Below are positions 33,429-42,708 of a stretch of DNA of 64,000 bases, piece after piece. This DNA comes from UBA5072 sp041737175. GTDB taxonomy: Bacteria; Bacteroidota; Bacteroidia; Bacteroidales; UBA10428. The translations under genes and the position numbers were made by a program. Below the pieces are notes generated by a model. That model had not been told where the DNA came from and ran no database searches. It worked only from the letters and a program-made list of their open reading frames with translations. Location: the NCBI GenBank assembly GCA_041737175.1, contig JBGSSF010000004.1, forward strand, positions 1 to 64,000, given 5' to 3'. Every line of letters starts with the position of its first letter. Position 1 is the first letter of the stretch.

Positions 33429-33845
33429 ATGAAAACCAAAAAGACAGGTAAGAAACTTGATTTGCTCGTAAAACGAATTACTTCCCTTCTTCGGAAAGGC
33501 GACAAAGGCCGTTCTGAACCAGCCAGTGAGAAAATAAGCAACCTGCAAACAGAAATGGAAGTTACCAAGGGGCTTCAGGTAGAAATCAAAGCACTTAAAA
33601 GTACACTGAAAAACAGGAAGAAAGAACTGGTTGACGGAGTGGCCCGCCTTGAAAAGAGCAGTAAAAAGGTAAAAAAGTACCTGAAGGGCGAAAAGAAAAG
33701 CAAAAGTCAAAAGGAAAGCGGCAAGATTAAAGCGGAAAGCGTGAGTAAAGCGAGGAAGCCCTTTAAGACTGCAGAACAAAAGCCTAAAGTTACTACCCAC
33801 GCTAAAGTCAGGAAGACAAAAACAAATGCAAAACCGGAGAAGTAA
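33429..33845 (+). CDS. Lysine-rich coiled-coil protein, histone-H1-like tail
   Basis: A 138-residue strongly basic protein. Residues 35-85 form a coiled-coil (EKISNLQTEMEVTKGLQVEIKALKSTLKNRKKE); the last 50 residues are a lysine/alanine/serine-rich tail (KKVKKYLKGEKKSKSQKESGKIKAESV) resembling bacterial histone-H1-like or nucleoid proteins. DNA or RNA binding is likely on composition alone. No family assigned. Confidence 0.6.
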   Translation: MKTKKTGKKLDLLVKRITSLLRKGDKGRSEPASEKISNLQTEMEVTKGLQVEIKALKSTLKNRKKELVDGVARLEKSSKKVKKYLKGEKKSKSQKESGKIKAESVSKARKPFKTAEQKPKVTTHAKVRKTKTNAKPEK

Positions 33846-33903
33846 AAATTGTCCGACCTCACAGGGCGTAGTTAAGAAAACCATAGCAATCAACTTAAGA
33901 TCA

Positions 33904-34169
33904 AACCGCGTTAGCGGTTAAATGTGAATAGCGCCGGGCGGAGCCCGGTGTAATTGGCATTGAAGTTGTCTACAACCACGTTGTGGTTGAGTTTAATTGA
34001 AATAACACTGTCATGCAATATTCAACCATGCCGTGGTTGTGAAGAATCAACCGCATATATACACCGGGTTATCACCCGGCGCTATTCAAATTAAAGCACT
34101 CCGTGCTTTCTAATCGGCAGGCTTTATTCGGTGTTTTCCCCGCTGAGCGAAGTTTTCTTAACTTCGCTC
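33904..34169. repeat. Hairpin-rich palindromic element
   Basis: The 346-bp gap between the lysine-rich protein and the GNAT gene holds several nested palindromes: AACCGC/GCGGTT (33904-33919); a 27-28-bp near-perfect inverted pair at 33926-33952 and 34060-34087; two CAACCAC/GTGGTTG hairpins inside it (33973-33989 and 34023-34039); AAAGCACTCCGTGCTTT (34093-34109); and GAGCGAAGTT/AACTTCGCTC (34145-34169). It may be a MITE- or REP-like element. No coding potential seen. Confidence 0.7.
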
Positions 34170-34191
34170 CATTAGCAATAAGATTTAAAAC

Positions 34192-34995
34192 ATGAAATTC
34201 CTGCCTCTAGCCAGTTGCGATCTTGACGAAATCAAGCATTTGCAGCCCGAAAACTGGTCCGATATTATTCCTGACATGGAGTTTTACATCCGGTCTGGAT
34301 TCTGCCGGCCCGTAAAAACTTGTGTGGATGATCGCATTACCGGTATTGGCGTGGCAATTGTATACGATGCCACTGCCTGGCTGGCTCATATTATTGTGGA
34401 TGCTTCTTACAGAAACAGGGGTATTGGTTTGGGGATCGTTGCAGAATTGTTGCAGGTTCTCAGGGACTATCCGGTGACTACCTGTATGCTTACTGCCACC
34501 GAACTTGGCAAACCTGTTTATGTAAAAGCGGGATTCAGGGCTGTCTCGGAATATATTTTCATGAACCGTGAAAAATCCGGAATAGATTACCCGGTCTCGC
34601 CAAACCTGGTTGAATATACTGCGCAATACAGGGCACAAATCCTTCAAATGGACAGAAGAGTTAGCGCGGAAAACCGCGAACGGCTTTTGAGCACTCATCT
34701 GGAGAGTTCATGGGTATACTTAAAAAATGGGGTGGTACAGGGTTACTTTATCCTCGGTCTGAAAGAGGGGCCCATTATTGCTGAGAACCCGGAGGCCGGA
34801 ATGGAATTGATGAAAGTGAAGTTTTCAAAAACCGAAAGAATTGTGCTTCCTTCAGAAAATATTGCCGGTATTGAATTCCTGAAACAAAACGGTTATGCAG
34901 AAACCACCACCAAAGGAACCAGAATGGTGCTGGGGGAAAATCCAATCTGGCAGCCTGAAAAGATCTACAGCAGGATAGGGGGAAATTTCGGATGA
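34192..34995 (+). CDS. GNAT-family N-acetyltransferase, two-domain
   Basis: A 267-residue protein with an N-terminal GNAT domain whose acetyl-CoA loop reads VDASYRNRGIGLGIVAELL (about 67-85) and a C-terminal half resembling the second acetyltransferase-like domain of YitH/HolE-type GNATs (LVEYTAQYRAQILQMDRRVSAENRERLL...YFILGLKEGPIIAENPEAG). The acceptor substrate is unknown. A 10-bp stem hairpin follows directly (35004-35031). Confidence 0.88.
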   Translation: MKFLPLASCDLDEIKHLQPENWSDIIPDMEFYIRSGFCRPVKTCVDDRITGIGVAIVYDATAWLAHIIVDASYRNRGIGLGIVAELLQVLRDYPVTTCMLTATELGKPVYVKAGFRAVSEYIFMNREKSGIDYPVSPNLVEYTAQYRAQILQMDRRVSAENRERLLSTHLESSWVYLKNGVVQGYFILGLKEGPIIAENPEAGMELMKVKFSKTERIVLPSENIAGIEFLKQNGYAETTTKGTRMVLGENPIWQPEKIYSRIGGNFG

Positions 34996-35003
34996 TGTTA
35001 TTT

Positions 35004-35031
35004 GCAGGGACAGGTCGCGATCTGTCCCTGC
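35004..35031. terminator. 10-bp stem hairpin between convergent genes
   Basis: GCAGGGACAG (35004-35013) pairs perfectly with CTGTCCCTGC (35022-35031) around GTCGCGAT. It lies between the stop of the GNAT gene and the convergent lipoprotein gene and may stop both transcripts, although a clear T tract is missing. Confidence 0.55.
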
Positions 35032-35046
35032 ACTAGGACCTATATC

Positions 35047-36063
35047 TTATCTTTTAAGATTCACCGTCGCACTGTCGCTCACCGCGTCTTCACAGTATTG
35101 GTAAATGAGCTCGCCAAAGTCAACGATGGATGTTTCTCCATTCTCCGTTACAGTGGCAAGATTATCGCAGTTTCCGTTGCCGTAATCGATTATAAAGTCA
35201 TAGGCTTCGCTGGTGTCTTTGTAGTGGATGGTTTCGACGCCCGAAACGGGGATCCAGGTATCTGAACATTCGTAATTGTAAAAAATCGGACTGGTGACGA
35301 GATAATGGTAATCGTAATCATCAGGCTCGCTGGTACAGGTGAATTCACCTTCCAGAACCGTATAGGAGGAATTGTCCCATTTATTGGAGTAATTGGATGT
35401 ATAGGTGTATTTTTCACCGTTGTCATATTCAATGCTCATATTATCTTTTCCGGTTGAGGTTCCGGACCAGTTGAATATTACACCCGGAGATGAGCCTGTA
35501 TCTTTTCCGGCGTTCGTTGAATCGTATTCAAAGTAAGAATTTCCGTCGGAAGTAAAACTGTATTCCGAGAAACCGTTCATTTCCATGCCATAACTGTAGT
35601 ATTGCTCATAAAGAACTTTTGAATAATAATCATCACCGTCATTTTGCCAGATGTAAGTGATCTTTCCTTTGGTCAGTGAGCCAAATTCATCACAGCCATC
35701 CCCGTAATCATAAATGGTTGTATGGGTGCCGTCTGCATTATCAAACTCCGTTACCGTTGCACAGGTCCAGTAATCCCAGTAACCCGAAGTGTCGCAGGGA
35801 ATACTGTCGGTGTAGACAGAATCGCCATGGGCTGATTTCAGACGAAGCCCACTATTGCGCATTTGGCTGGCACCGATAACGGACAGAAAATTACTCATTT
35901 GTCCCATGCTGGCATTCATAGCATTCATTTTGGTCTTAAATTCCAGGTACCGTTTTACAACATCACTTTGCTGCGGATCAGATTTTTCTTCCCTGTTACA
36001 GGAGAAAATTACCAGGGGAAAAACTAATCCCAGAAGAACGAGTCTACAGATAGTATCTTTCAT
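35047..36063 (-). CDS. Putative lipoprotein, unknown
   Basis: A 338-residue exported lipoprotein (lipobox VIFSC, C22). After a short helical region (VVKRYLEFKTKMNAMNASMGQMSNFL) the rest is tyrosine-, aspartate- and glycine-rich with many short beta-type repeats such as TTIYDYGDGCDEFG, KITYIWQNDGDDYYSK, FDWSGTST and NGNCDNLATVTENG. Such proteins often sit on the outer face of the outer membrane. No enzymatic motif or named family recognised. Confidence 0.7.
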   Translation of the reverse strand: MKDTICRLVLLGLVFPLVIFSCNREEKSDPQQSDVVKRYLEFKTKMNAMNASMGQMSNFLSVIGASQMRNSGLRLKSAHGDSVYTDSIPCDTSGYWDYWTCATVTEFDNADGTHTTIYDYGDGCDEFGSLTKGKITYIWQNDGDDYYSKVLYEQYYSYGMEMNGFSEYSFTSDGNSYFEYDSTNAGKDTGSSPGVIFNWSGTSTGKDNMSIEYDNGEKYTYTSNYSNKWDNSSYTVLEGEFTCTSEPDDYDYHYLVTSPIFYNYECSDTWIPVSGVETIHYKDTSEAYDFIIDYGNGNCDNLATVTENGETSIVDFGELIYQYCEDAVSDSATVNLKR

Positions 36064-36204
36064 ACAATTAATTTTAAATTTGCTACTGTAATGATTAACA
36101 ATTTTGGATCAGAACACATAACAGTAGACGACAAAGCATTCCATATGGTTGCTTTAATGCGGAAATAATTTATCATAATTTGACACAATACAATAATTCT
36201 GATT

Positions 36205-38151
36205 ATGAATGACATCTTTGAAAAAGTAATACAGAAGAAGATTATGCTGCCGGCAGAGGTTTCCGGATTACTTAAAAAATGTAAGAATTTAACAGTTTAT
36301 GACAGGGTGGATCAACTGGCAATTGCAGCCGTTGGAGGTGAAGACAAAGTTTCATTCGAAGTAAAGTACAGGATACCCGGGAATGGAGAATATACTGAAG
36401 CCATTGTGCACAAAGTGACCAATGGCATTTCAGTAAATTACACAGATGCTTATATGCGGCGCCGCGATCCCGACACCATGGTCGTGGCGGATGATCTTCC
36501 AAGTGACAAGATCAAGTTCAGGGAGAAATTTGGTTATGATTTTGAGGTGCTCAGGCAAGAAACTTTTCAATGGCTCATGGAACAGGAGTTGGCTGCCTTT
36601 TTTTACTTTGCGGGCGGAGAAAAGATTGGTGTGGGAGGGATAGCCATTGCACCGGCAAATGCGGGCTTTTTTGCCATGGGATTGTCGATGCTGCAAAGGA
36701 TCATACCGGTCAGGGATCTTCCGGAGCATTTTGCCATTGATACGGTGATTTATGTTGCGCCTACTTTCAGGCACACTCATTTTAAAGGCAAACAGGTTGT
36801 GGTCCACAAACGATCGGAAAATCTGCACGAGATGTTTTCCTACAACCTTTACCCGGGACCGAGTGCCAAAAAGGGTTTATATGGTGCCCTGCTGACCAAA
36901 GGAGAAAGAGAGGGCTGGATTACTGCCCATTGTTCTACGGTTGAGGTTGTCAGTCCTTACGATAATATCACCACTTTCATGCATGAGGGTGCAAGCGGGG
37001 GAGGCAAAAGCGAGATGCTGCAGAACATTGTCAGGGAGTCAAACGGACAGGTCTTGATTGGTGAGAACATTATAAACGGAGAAAAAAGGCTGATCAGTCT
37101 GCCTTTATTCTGCTCCTTTAATCCAGTAACCGATGACATGGCTTTGTGTCACCCTTCGGTTCAGAAAGACAATGGCAAACTCGCATTGCTCGATGCCGAA
37201 AATGCCTGGTTCATAAGAGTCGATAGTATTACCGATTATGGGGATGATCCATTTCTGGAGAAAATCACCATTAAACCCAAAAAGCCGCTACTGTTTCTGA
37301 ACATAAAAAGTCATCCCGGCGGAACGGCGTTAATATGGGATCACATTGAGGATCAGCCGGGGAAAAGGTGTCCCAATCCCAGGGTGATACTGCCCAGGGA
37401 TATTGTGCCCGGGATCATTAACAGACCGGTTAGTGTGGATGTAAGAAGTTTTGGCGTACGCACGCCTCCCTTCAACAGGGAAAATCCGAATTACGGAATT
37501 CTTGGATTGTTTCATATATTACCACCGGCACTGGCCTGGCTATGGCGACTGGTCTCACCCCGCGGACATGCCAATCCGAGTATCGTTGGTGGCGAGGGAA
37601 TGGAATCGGAAGGAGTTGGCTCCTATTGGCCTTTTGCTGCGGGCAAAATGGTGACGCATGCCAACCTTCTTCTGGAACAGATCATACAGACTCCGCGCAC
37701 TAAATACACACTGGTTCCTAATCAATACATCGGTGTATGGAAAGTGGGATTCAAACCGCAGCTTCTGATGCGCGAGTACCTTACCCGCAGGGGGAATGCT
37801 AAATTGCGCCTTGATCAGTATCAGGAAGCCCGTTGTCCTTTGCTGGGTTATGAGCTGAATTACCTTACCATTGAAGGAGCTAAGATTCCATCCAGGTTTC
37901 TGCAAGTGCACCGGCAGACCGAAGTAGGTACCCAGGGTTATGATGCTGGGGCGCAGATTCTTTATGATTTTTTCAGAAAGGAATTACCGAAATACCTGGT
38001 TCCGGAATTGTCAGTAACCGGACGCAAGATCATTGAAGCTTGCTTATCGGGAGCATCCGTGGAGGATTACAACACGATCATCCCCATGAGTTATAAATAC
38101 TCATTCCTGACCGTGGAAGATTATGAGAACAGATTTGAGGATGAGGTATAA
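36205..38151 (+). CDS. DUF4914 protein with PEPCK-like P-loop
   Basis: A 648-residue protein I recognise as the DUF4914 family. EGASGGGKSEM at about residues 264-274 is a P-loop reminiscent of the ATP-binding loop of phosphoenolpyruvate carboxykinase (G-x-S-G-x-G-K-T/S), and IDTVIYVAPTFRHTHFKGKQ, HCSTVEVVSPYDNITTF and LISLPLFCSFNPVTDDMAL are conserved-looking blocks. A role in nucleotide-dependent carboxyl or phosphoryl transfer is inference. Cytoplasmic; not in an obvious operon. Confidence 0.75.
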   Translation: MNDIFEKVIQKKIMLPAEVSGLLKKCKNLTVYDRVDQLAIAAVGGEDKVSFEVKYRIPGNGEYTEAIVHKVTNGISVNYTDAYMRRRDPDTMVVADDLPSDKIKFREKFGYDFEVLRQETFQWLMEQELAAFFYFAGGEKIGVGGIAIAPANAGFFAMGLSMLQRIIPVRDLPEHFAIDTVIYVAPTFRHTHFKGKQVVVHKRSENLHEMFSYNLYPGPSAKKGLYGALLTKGEREGWITAHCSTVEVVSPYDNITTFMHEGASGGGKSEMLQNIVRESNGQVLIGENIINGEKRLISLPLFCSFNPVTDDMALCHPSVQKDNGKLALLDAENAWFIRVDSITDYGDDPFLEKITIKPKKPLLFLNIKSHPGGTALIWDHIEDQPGKRCPNPRVILPRDIVPGIINRPVSVDVRSFGVRTPPFNRENPNYGILGLFHILPPALAWLWRLVSPRGHANPSIVGGEGMESEGVGSYWPFAAGKMVTHANLLLEQIIQTPRTKYTLVPNQYIGVWKVGFKPQLLMREYLTRRGNAKLRLDQYQEARCPLLGYELNYLTIEGAKIPSRFLQVHRQTEVGTQGYDAGAQILYDFFRKELPKYLVPELSVTGRKIIEACLSGASVEDYNTIIPMSYKYSFLTVEDYENRFEDEV

Positions 38152-38156
38152 GTGAT

Positions 38157-38240
38157 TAAAGATTGCAGATTGGAGATTGCAGATTGAAGATTAAAGAATT
38201 CTTTTCACAATCCACCATTCACCATTCACCATTCACAATT
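38157..38240. repeat. Low-complexity tandem repeats
   Basis: The gap between the convergent DUF4914 and GH16 genes contains variants of GATTGCAGATTGRAGATT followed by about four copies of CCATTCA (38212-38238). The words resemble filler repeats common in intergenic regions of these genomes. No gene or regulatory site seen. Confidence 0.6.
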
Positions 38241-39073
38241 CATTTCCTCTTATACACTCTGACATAATCCACTTCCATCCGCTGTGGCCAGATACCTTCA
38301 TCAACGCCTTTCTGTCCACCCCATGCACCGCCCACAGCTATGTTGAGAATAAGGTAGAAGGGTTTGTCGAACGGCCACGCTTCCCAGCCGGTGTTGTCAT
38401 TCACGGAGGTAAAGAACAGCTTCTCATCCATGAATATGTCCATTTTTTCAGGGTACCATTCCAGGATATAATTGTGGAAGGTGTCGGAAACATCAGCTGA
38501 AAAAATCGTATCGGTGCGCTGCGTGCCGATCTGCCAGAAGTATTTGAGACTGTGCGCTGAAGCATGAATAGATCCCTGGTTAAACCCAACATGCTCCATA
38601 ATATCAATTTCACCATTGTGGGGCCAGTAACTGTCGCCATAGCTTTGTTTGGCAGCCAGCATCCAGATGGCGGGCCATGTTCCTGTTCCCCTGGGTAATT
38701 TGGCCCTGATCTCAAAACGACCATAGAGCCATTCATTTTTACCCCGGGTTACCAGTCGGGCCGAGGTATAATCGTTGGTATCCATGGATTCCTGCCGGGC
38801 TTCGATAATTAGCAGGCCGTTCTCAACCCTGGCATTCTCAGTCCTGACTTCGGTATAATACTGTTTTTCCTGGTTACCCCAGCCATGACCACCAACATCA
38901 TAAGCCCATGAACCGGAATCGGGCAGTCCTGAATAATCAAACTCATCGGACCACACCAGTTCCCAGTCTTTGAGTTCGGGAGTGGTTTCTTCTTTTGCCT
39001 GATTTGTGTTTTTGCAGCCGTAAATTCCTGCTGCAAAAATAGTTGCAACCAAAAAGTACCTTAAATGCTTCAT
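38240..39073 (-). CDS. Family 16 glycoside hydrolase, lipoprotein (beta-glucanase-like)
   Basis: Start set at ATG 39073 (277 residues) because it begins a lipoprotein signal (GIYGC, C20); a longer reading adds 24 residues without one. The catalytic signature EIDIME is at residues 155-160 (nucleophile E155, acid/base E160), preceded by WPAIWML and followed by SIHASAHS. Such enzymes cleave beta-1,3 or mixed-linkage glucans, laminarin in particular, outside the cell. Isolated from any SusC/D locus. Confidence 0.92.
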   Translation of the reverse strand: MKHLRYFLVATIFAAGIYGCKNTNQAKEETTPELKDWELVWSDEFDYSGLPDSGSWAYDVGGHGWGNQEKQYYTEVRTENARVENGLLIIEARQESMDTNDYTSARLVTRGKNEWLYGRFEIRAKLPRGTGTWPAIWMLAAKQSYGDSYWPHNGEIDIMEHVGFNQGSIHASAHSLKYFWQIGTQRTDTIFSADVSDTFHNYILEWYPEKMDIFMDEKLFFTSVNDNTGWEAWPFDKPFYLILNIAVGGAWGGQKGVDEGIWPQRMEVDYVRVYKRK

Positions 39074-39186
39074 ATCGGATGGGTTTTCGTTACAGTAAAT
39101 GACCTGGTTAAAAAATAAAAGTAGTATTTTTATGTTGATTTTCAATAGGGCTGTTAAAGGTTAATGAATCTGAAATAATTATAGTC

Positions 39187-40380
39187 ATGGCTGATTTTCA
39201 CATCAACAAAGTACCGACTTTCTCCCTGCTCCAGCATGAGAGTTGTGAAAGTATGGAAGCCAAGGTATTGAAGGCTTCTGCCAGGATTCCTGTCGGGGTT
39301 CTGATTCCGGCCTTGTACCGTGACCTTTCCAGTGATGCCATGCATCACATTATAGAAGTGCTCGGGGGCATACCCTATGTAAGTAAAATATACATTTCGC
39401 TGGACCAGGCCAAAAAAGAGGAGTTCATCAATGCCCAAAAGATTGTTTCTCCACTGGGTAATCGTGCGGTACTGGTTTGGAACGATAAACCTGATGTGGC
39501 GGCTGTCATTCAGCGCATCGAAAAACAGCTGCCTCTGGGCATCCGGGGTAAAGGCAGGGCGGTATGGACATGCCTGGGTTATATCATCGGGAAATCCGAG
39601 GTATCGGCCATTGCTTTTCACGATGCAGATATACTCACCTATGACAGGGATTTTCTAACCAGGTTGCTCTTTCCCCTGATGTACCTCCGGTTCCAGTTTT
39701 CCAAGGGATATTACATCCGTTATGACAAGAAACTTTATGGACGCGTAACACGTCTGTTTTATTTTCCGTTGGTCAGAACCTTGAAGGATATCTTCGGAAG
39801 CACTGAATTTCTGGATTACATGGGTGATTTCAGATACCCCTTGTCCGGTGAATTTGCCACCTACACCAGCCAGGCCCGTATGATGCAATTCCCTTCCGAC
39901 TGGGGTATTGAAGTGGGTTTGCTGGGAGAGATATACCGGCTGGTTAGAGAATCCCGGATCTGCCAGATTGAGTTGACCAACCGGTATGACCATAAACACC
40001 AGAATGTCGGCTCAGAAAGCGAGAAGGGATTGTACAAAATGGCCTCCGATATTGCCAGGACATTTTTCACACACCTGGCCAGCAACGGTGTAGCATTAAA
40101 TGCCGACCTGTTCCGCACCGTCAGGCTGACTTACCTCAAACACGCCCGTGAGATGGTTGGCATCTATGAATCACTGGCTGACATGTACGATAAACGAATC
40201 GATTTTGATTTTCATGAAGAGCTGAAAACCGTTGAGATATTTGCAAAAGCGATTGATTCGGGTGTCATGGATTTCGCCGACCAGCATTTCGGATCACCGC
40301 TGATACCCGACTGGAAGCGAGTGGAATCAGCCATTGACGGTATCCTGCAGGACCTGGTTGCAGCAGTTGAACTTGAATAA
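39187..40380 (+). CDS. Glucosyl-3-phosphoglycerate-synthase-like glycosyltransferase
   Basis: A 397-residue GT-A glycosyltransferase. PVGVLIPALYRDL (35-47) begins the Rossmann-like fold; GKGRAVW (121-127) and HDADI (145-149, the metal-binding D-x-D) are typical, and YPLSGEFA, DWGIEVGLLGEIY and NRYDHKHQ match the GpgS/mannosylglycerate synthase pattern. Likely transfers glucose or mannose to 3-phosphoglycerate or glycerate to make a compatible solute. No phosphatase gene is adjacent. Donor and acceptor inferred from family. Confidence 0.8.
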   Translation: MADFHINKVPTFSLLQHESCESMEAKVLKASARIPVGVLIPALYRDLSSDAMHHIIEVLGGIPYVSKIYISLDQAKKEEFINAQKIVSPLGNRAVLVWNDKPDVAAVIQRIEKQLPLGIRGKGRAVWTCLGYIIGKSEVSAIAFHDADILTYDRDFLTRLLFPLMYLRFQFSKGYYIRYDKKLYGRVTRLFYFPLVRTLKDIFGSTEFLDYMGDFRYPLSGEFATYTSQARMMQFPSDWGIEVGLLGEIYRLVRESRICQIELTNRYDHKHQNVGSESEKGLYKMASDIARTFFTHLASNGVALNADLFRTVRLTYLKHAREMVGIYESLADMYDKRIDFDFHEELKTVEIFAKAIDSGVMDFADQHFGSPLIPDWKRVESAIDGILQDLVAAVELE

Positions 40381-40415
40381 TTCATTTAACTCTGAATGGT
40401 AATACTTGAATTGTT

Positions 40416-41435
40416 ATGAAATACAATATACTTGGTAAAACAGGTGTTCTGTTATCCGAACTTTGTCTCGGAACCATGACATTCGGCGGTAAAGGCATTT
40501 GGAAGGCTATTGGTGAACAGACCCAGAAGGAGGTCAATGATCTTGTAAAAGTCGCATTGGATAAGGGTATTAACTTTATAGATACCGCTAATGCTTATTC
40601 TGAGGGTTTATCAGAGATCCTATTGGGTAAAGCACTCAAAGATCTCGGAATTAACAGGCAGCTTGTGTTCATTGCCACCAAACTCAGGGCCAGGATGGGT
40701 GTGGGCGTCAACCAGGTTGGCCTTTCACGACTTCACATCGCTGACGCTGTTTGTGACAGCTTAAAGCGGCTTGAACTGGATCATATTGACTTGTTATACA
40801 TACATGGAGTTGACATGATCACTCCTCTCGAAGAAACAATGCGCGGACTCGAAGATGTGGTGAGGTCAGGTAAGGTAAGGTACCTTGGCATCAGCAATCA
40901 CCCGGCCTGGATGGTTGTTAAGGCCAATAGCATCGCTGATAATATGGGATGGACCAGATTTGTGGCTCTTCAAAATTACTATACCATTGCCAGTAGGGAT
41001 GTGGAAAGAGAAATTGTTCCGATGGCATTGAGCGAAGGAATATCTTTAATGCCATGGAGCCCTTTGGCCGGAGGTTTCCTGACGGGGAAATATACCCGGG
41101 AAGTTAATCAGGTGGGAGACAGCCGGAGGGATTCTTTCGATTTTCCGCCGCTTAATAAGGAAAAGGCCTATGAAATTATTGATCTGATGGGCAAGATAGC
41201 CGGCAACCACAATGTTTCAATTGCACAGGTTGCACTGGCCTGGCTTCGGAATAAACCCGGAGTTACCAGTGTAATAATCGGAGCTAAAAAACTTGAACAA
41301 CTGTTGGATAATATTGCATCAGTGGATTTGAATATCTCTCCCGGGGAGATGAAGTCCTTGGATGAAAAAAGTGCCCTCATGCCGGAATATCCTGCCTGGA
41401 TGATAGAACGTCAGGGGCAGGGCAGAACAACGTAA
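40416..41435 (+). CDS. Aldo/keto reductase
   Basis: A 339-residue NADPH-dependent oxidoreductase with the (beta/alpha)8 fold. The catalytic tetrad is intact: D56, Y61, K89 and H130. The cofactor-binding end SVIIGAKKLEQLLDNIASV is typical. It begins 35 bp after the glycosyltransferase gene and may be cotranscribed. Substrate unknown. Confidence 0.93.
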   Translation: MKYNILGKTGVLLSELCLGTMTFGGKGIWKAIGEQTQKEVNDLVKVALDKGINFIDTANAYSEGLSEILLGKALKDLGINRQLVFIATKLRARMGVGVNQVGLSRLHIADAVCDSLKRLELDHIDLLYIHGVDMITPLEETMRGLEDVVRSGKVRYLGISNHPAWMVVKANSIADNMGWTRFVALQNYYTIASRDVEREIVPMALSEGISLMPWSPLAGGFLTGKYTREVNQVGDSRRDSFDFPPLNKEKAYEIIDLMGKIAGNHNVSIAQVALAWLRNKPGVTSVIIGAKKLEQLLDNIASVDLNISPGEMKSLDEKSALMPEYPAWMIERQGQGRTT

Positions 41436-41456
41436 CAGTAATTCCGATAAGGCCTT

Positions 41457-42488
41457 TCAGGCTTCTCCAAGAATGACACTGACCGTCTTTTTAATGCCTT
41501 TTTTTAGGATGTCCATTTCAACAGTTTTCCCAATGACCTGTTCATTCAGCTGAAGATACAATTCATCCACAGAGCCGACAGGAACTTTGTTAAACCCGAC
41601 AATAATATCTCCGGGGGAAACCTGGGTATCCCCGATAATCCTGTTATCAATTACTTTCTGAATGAGGATGCCACGGTTTGTACTAAGCCGGTTATAGTCA
41701 ATTACCCTGAGGGGGAGAACAATGGTTTGTCCGGCAATCCCCAACAAAGCTCTCCTCACTCTCCCAACCGTTATCAGTTTACCGACAACATATTCGGCAA
41801 CGCTCGATCCTACGGCAAAGCATAATCCCTGGGCCGAAGAGATTATGGCCGTATTAATACCTATCACTTCTCCGTTGGCATTGACCAGGGGACCGCCGGA
41901 ATTGCCCGGATTCAGCGCAGCATCGGTCTGGATAACACCGTCAATCAGTCGACCGGTGTAACTATACATGGATCGACCAAGAGCGCTGACCACTCCTGTT
42001 GTAACTGTAAACTGGAAACCAAATGGATTGCCGATGGCGATGACCAACTGACCGACCCTCAGTTTCCTTGAATCACCAAATCTTGCGTGCGCAAAGTTGT
42101 GTCCATAAACCCGGATGACGGCTATATCTGTTGACGGATCTTCACCTACTGCTTCTGCTTTATAAGACGAACCGTCAGGAAGATTAACCTCAATCTCGTT
42201 TGATCTAGTTACCACGTGGCTGTTCGTAACAATAAATCCTTCGGGGGATATCAGAAAACCTGAACCAGTTCCCCCTTCTCCTTCGCGATTACTTTTTCGT
42301 CTGTTATCATATTTATGAACAATAATCTGCGCAACCGCAGGACTAACCTTTTCAGTTGAGTCTATGATTATTCTGGAATAGGGATCAATGGTAATTTGAT
42401 TTTCCCCGGCATCCGGGGATTCATTCCGGCTGGACACAAGATTTAGTCCGGGAGTTCCTGTGTCGTGTATTTTGGCGAGTCTACTCAT
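41457..42488 (-). CDS. HtrA/DegP-like serine protease with PDZ domain
   Basis: Start set at ATG 42488 (343 residues); a longer open frame would begin inside a tandem repeat. The trypsin-like domain carries the triad H91 (TNSHVV), D121 (TDIAVIRV) and S197 (GNSGGP). A C-terminal PDZ domain is evident from GILIQKVIDNR, GDIIVGFNKVPV. There is no signal peptide with this start, so the protein may be cytoplasmic or leaderless, unlike classical DegP. Convergent with the aldo/keto reductase gene. Confidence 0.9.
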   Translation of the reverse strand: MSRLAKIHDTGTPGLNLVSSRNESPDAGENQITIDPYSRIIIDSTEKVSPAVAQIIVHKYDNRRKSNREGEGGTGSGFLISPEGFIVTNSHVVTRSNEIEVNLPDGSSYKAEAVGEDPSTDIAVIRVYGHNFAHARFGDSRKLRVGQLVIAIGNPFGFQFTVTTGVVSALGRSMYSYTGRLIDGVIQTDAALNPGNSGGPLVNANGEVIGINTAIISSAQGLCFAVGSSVAEYVVGKLITVGRVRRALLGIAGQTIVLPLRVIDYNRLSTNRGILIQKVIDNRIIGDTQVSPGDIIVGFNKVPVGSVDELYLQLNEQVIGKTVEMDILKKGIKKTVSVILGEA

Positions 42489-42560
42489 AATGCACGTTTT
42501 TAGTAAAAATTCTTTAACTAAAATCAGACCATTGTAAATTGGATGACAGAATGTCACACC

Positions 42561-42630
42561 CTTCAAGGGTCTAAGGACCGCTTGAAGGGTCTAAGGACCG
42601 CTTGAAGGGTCTAAGGACCGCTTGAAGGGT
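42561..42630. repeat. 20-bp tandem repeat, 3.5 copies
   Basis: The unit cttgaagggtctaaggaccg is repeated three and a half times at 42561-42630, the first copy with one base change, and the start forms ACCCTTCAAGGGT, a perfect palindrome. It lies between the divergent protease and LysM-protein genes. Open frames running through it are artefacts. Confidence 0.85.
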
Positions 42631-42677
42631 GTTCCCACTCATCACTCATTACTCTTTACGCATTACTATTTTTTTAC

Positions 42678-42685
42678 TACTTTTG
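42678..42685 (+). promoter_or_regulatory. Bacteroidetes -7 box TACTTTTG of the LysM-protein gene
   Basis: TACTTTTG fits TAnnTTTG and would place the transcript start near 42692. The only ATG far upstream (42622) is before this start, which supports translation from the TTG at 42709. Confidence 0.5.
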
Positions 42686-42708
42686 AGCCTGTTGTAAATT
42701 ACATTCCA

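Noticed and set aside
33417..33893. Minus-strand open frame opposite the lysine-rich protein
   Set aside because: Phenylalanine/leucine-rich mirror of a lysine-rich gene, a common shadow artefact.
42622..42708. Upstream extension of the LysM-protein gene
   Set aside because: Runs from the tandem repeat through the promoter box and removes the signal peptide from the N-terminus.
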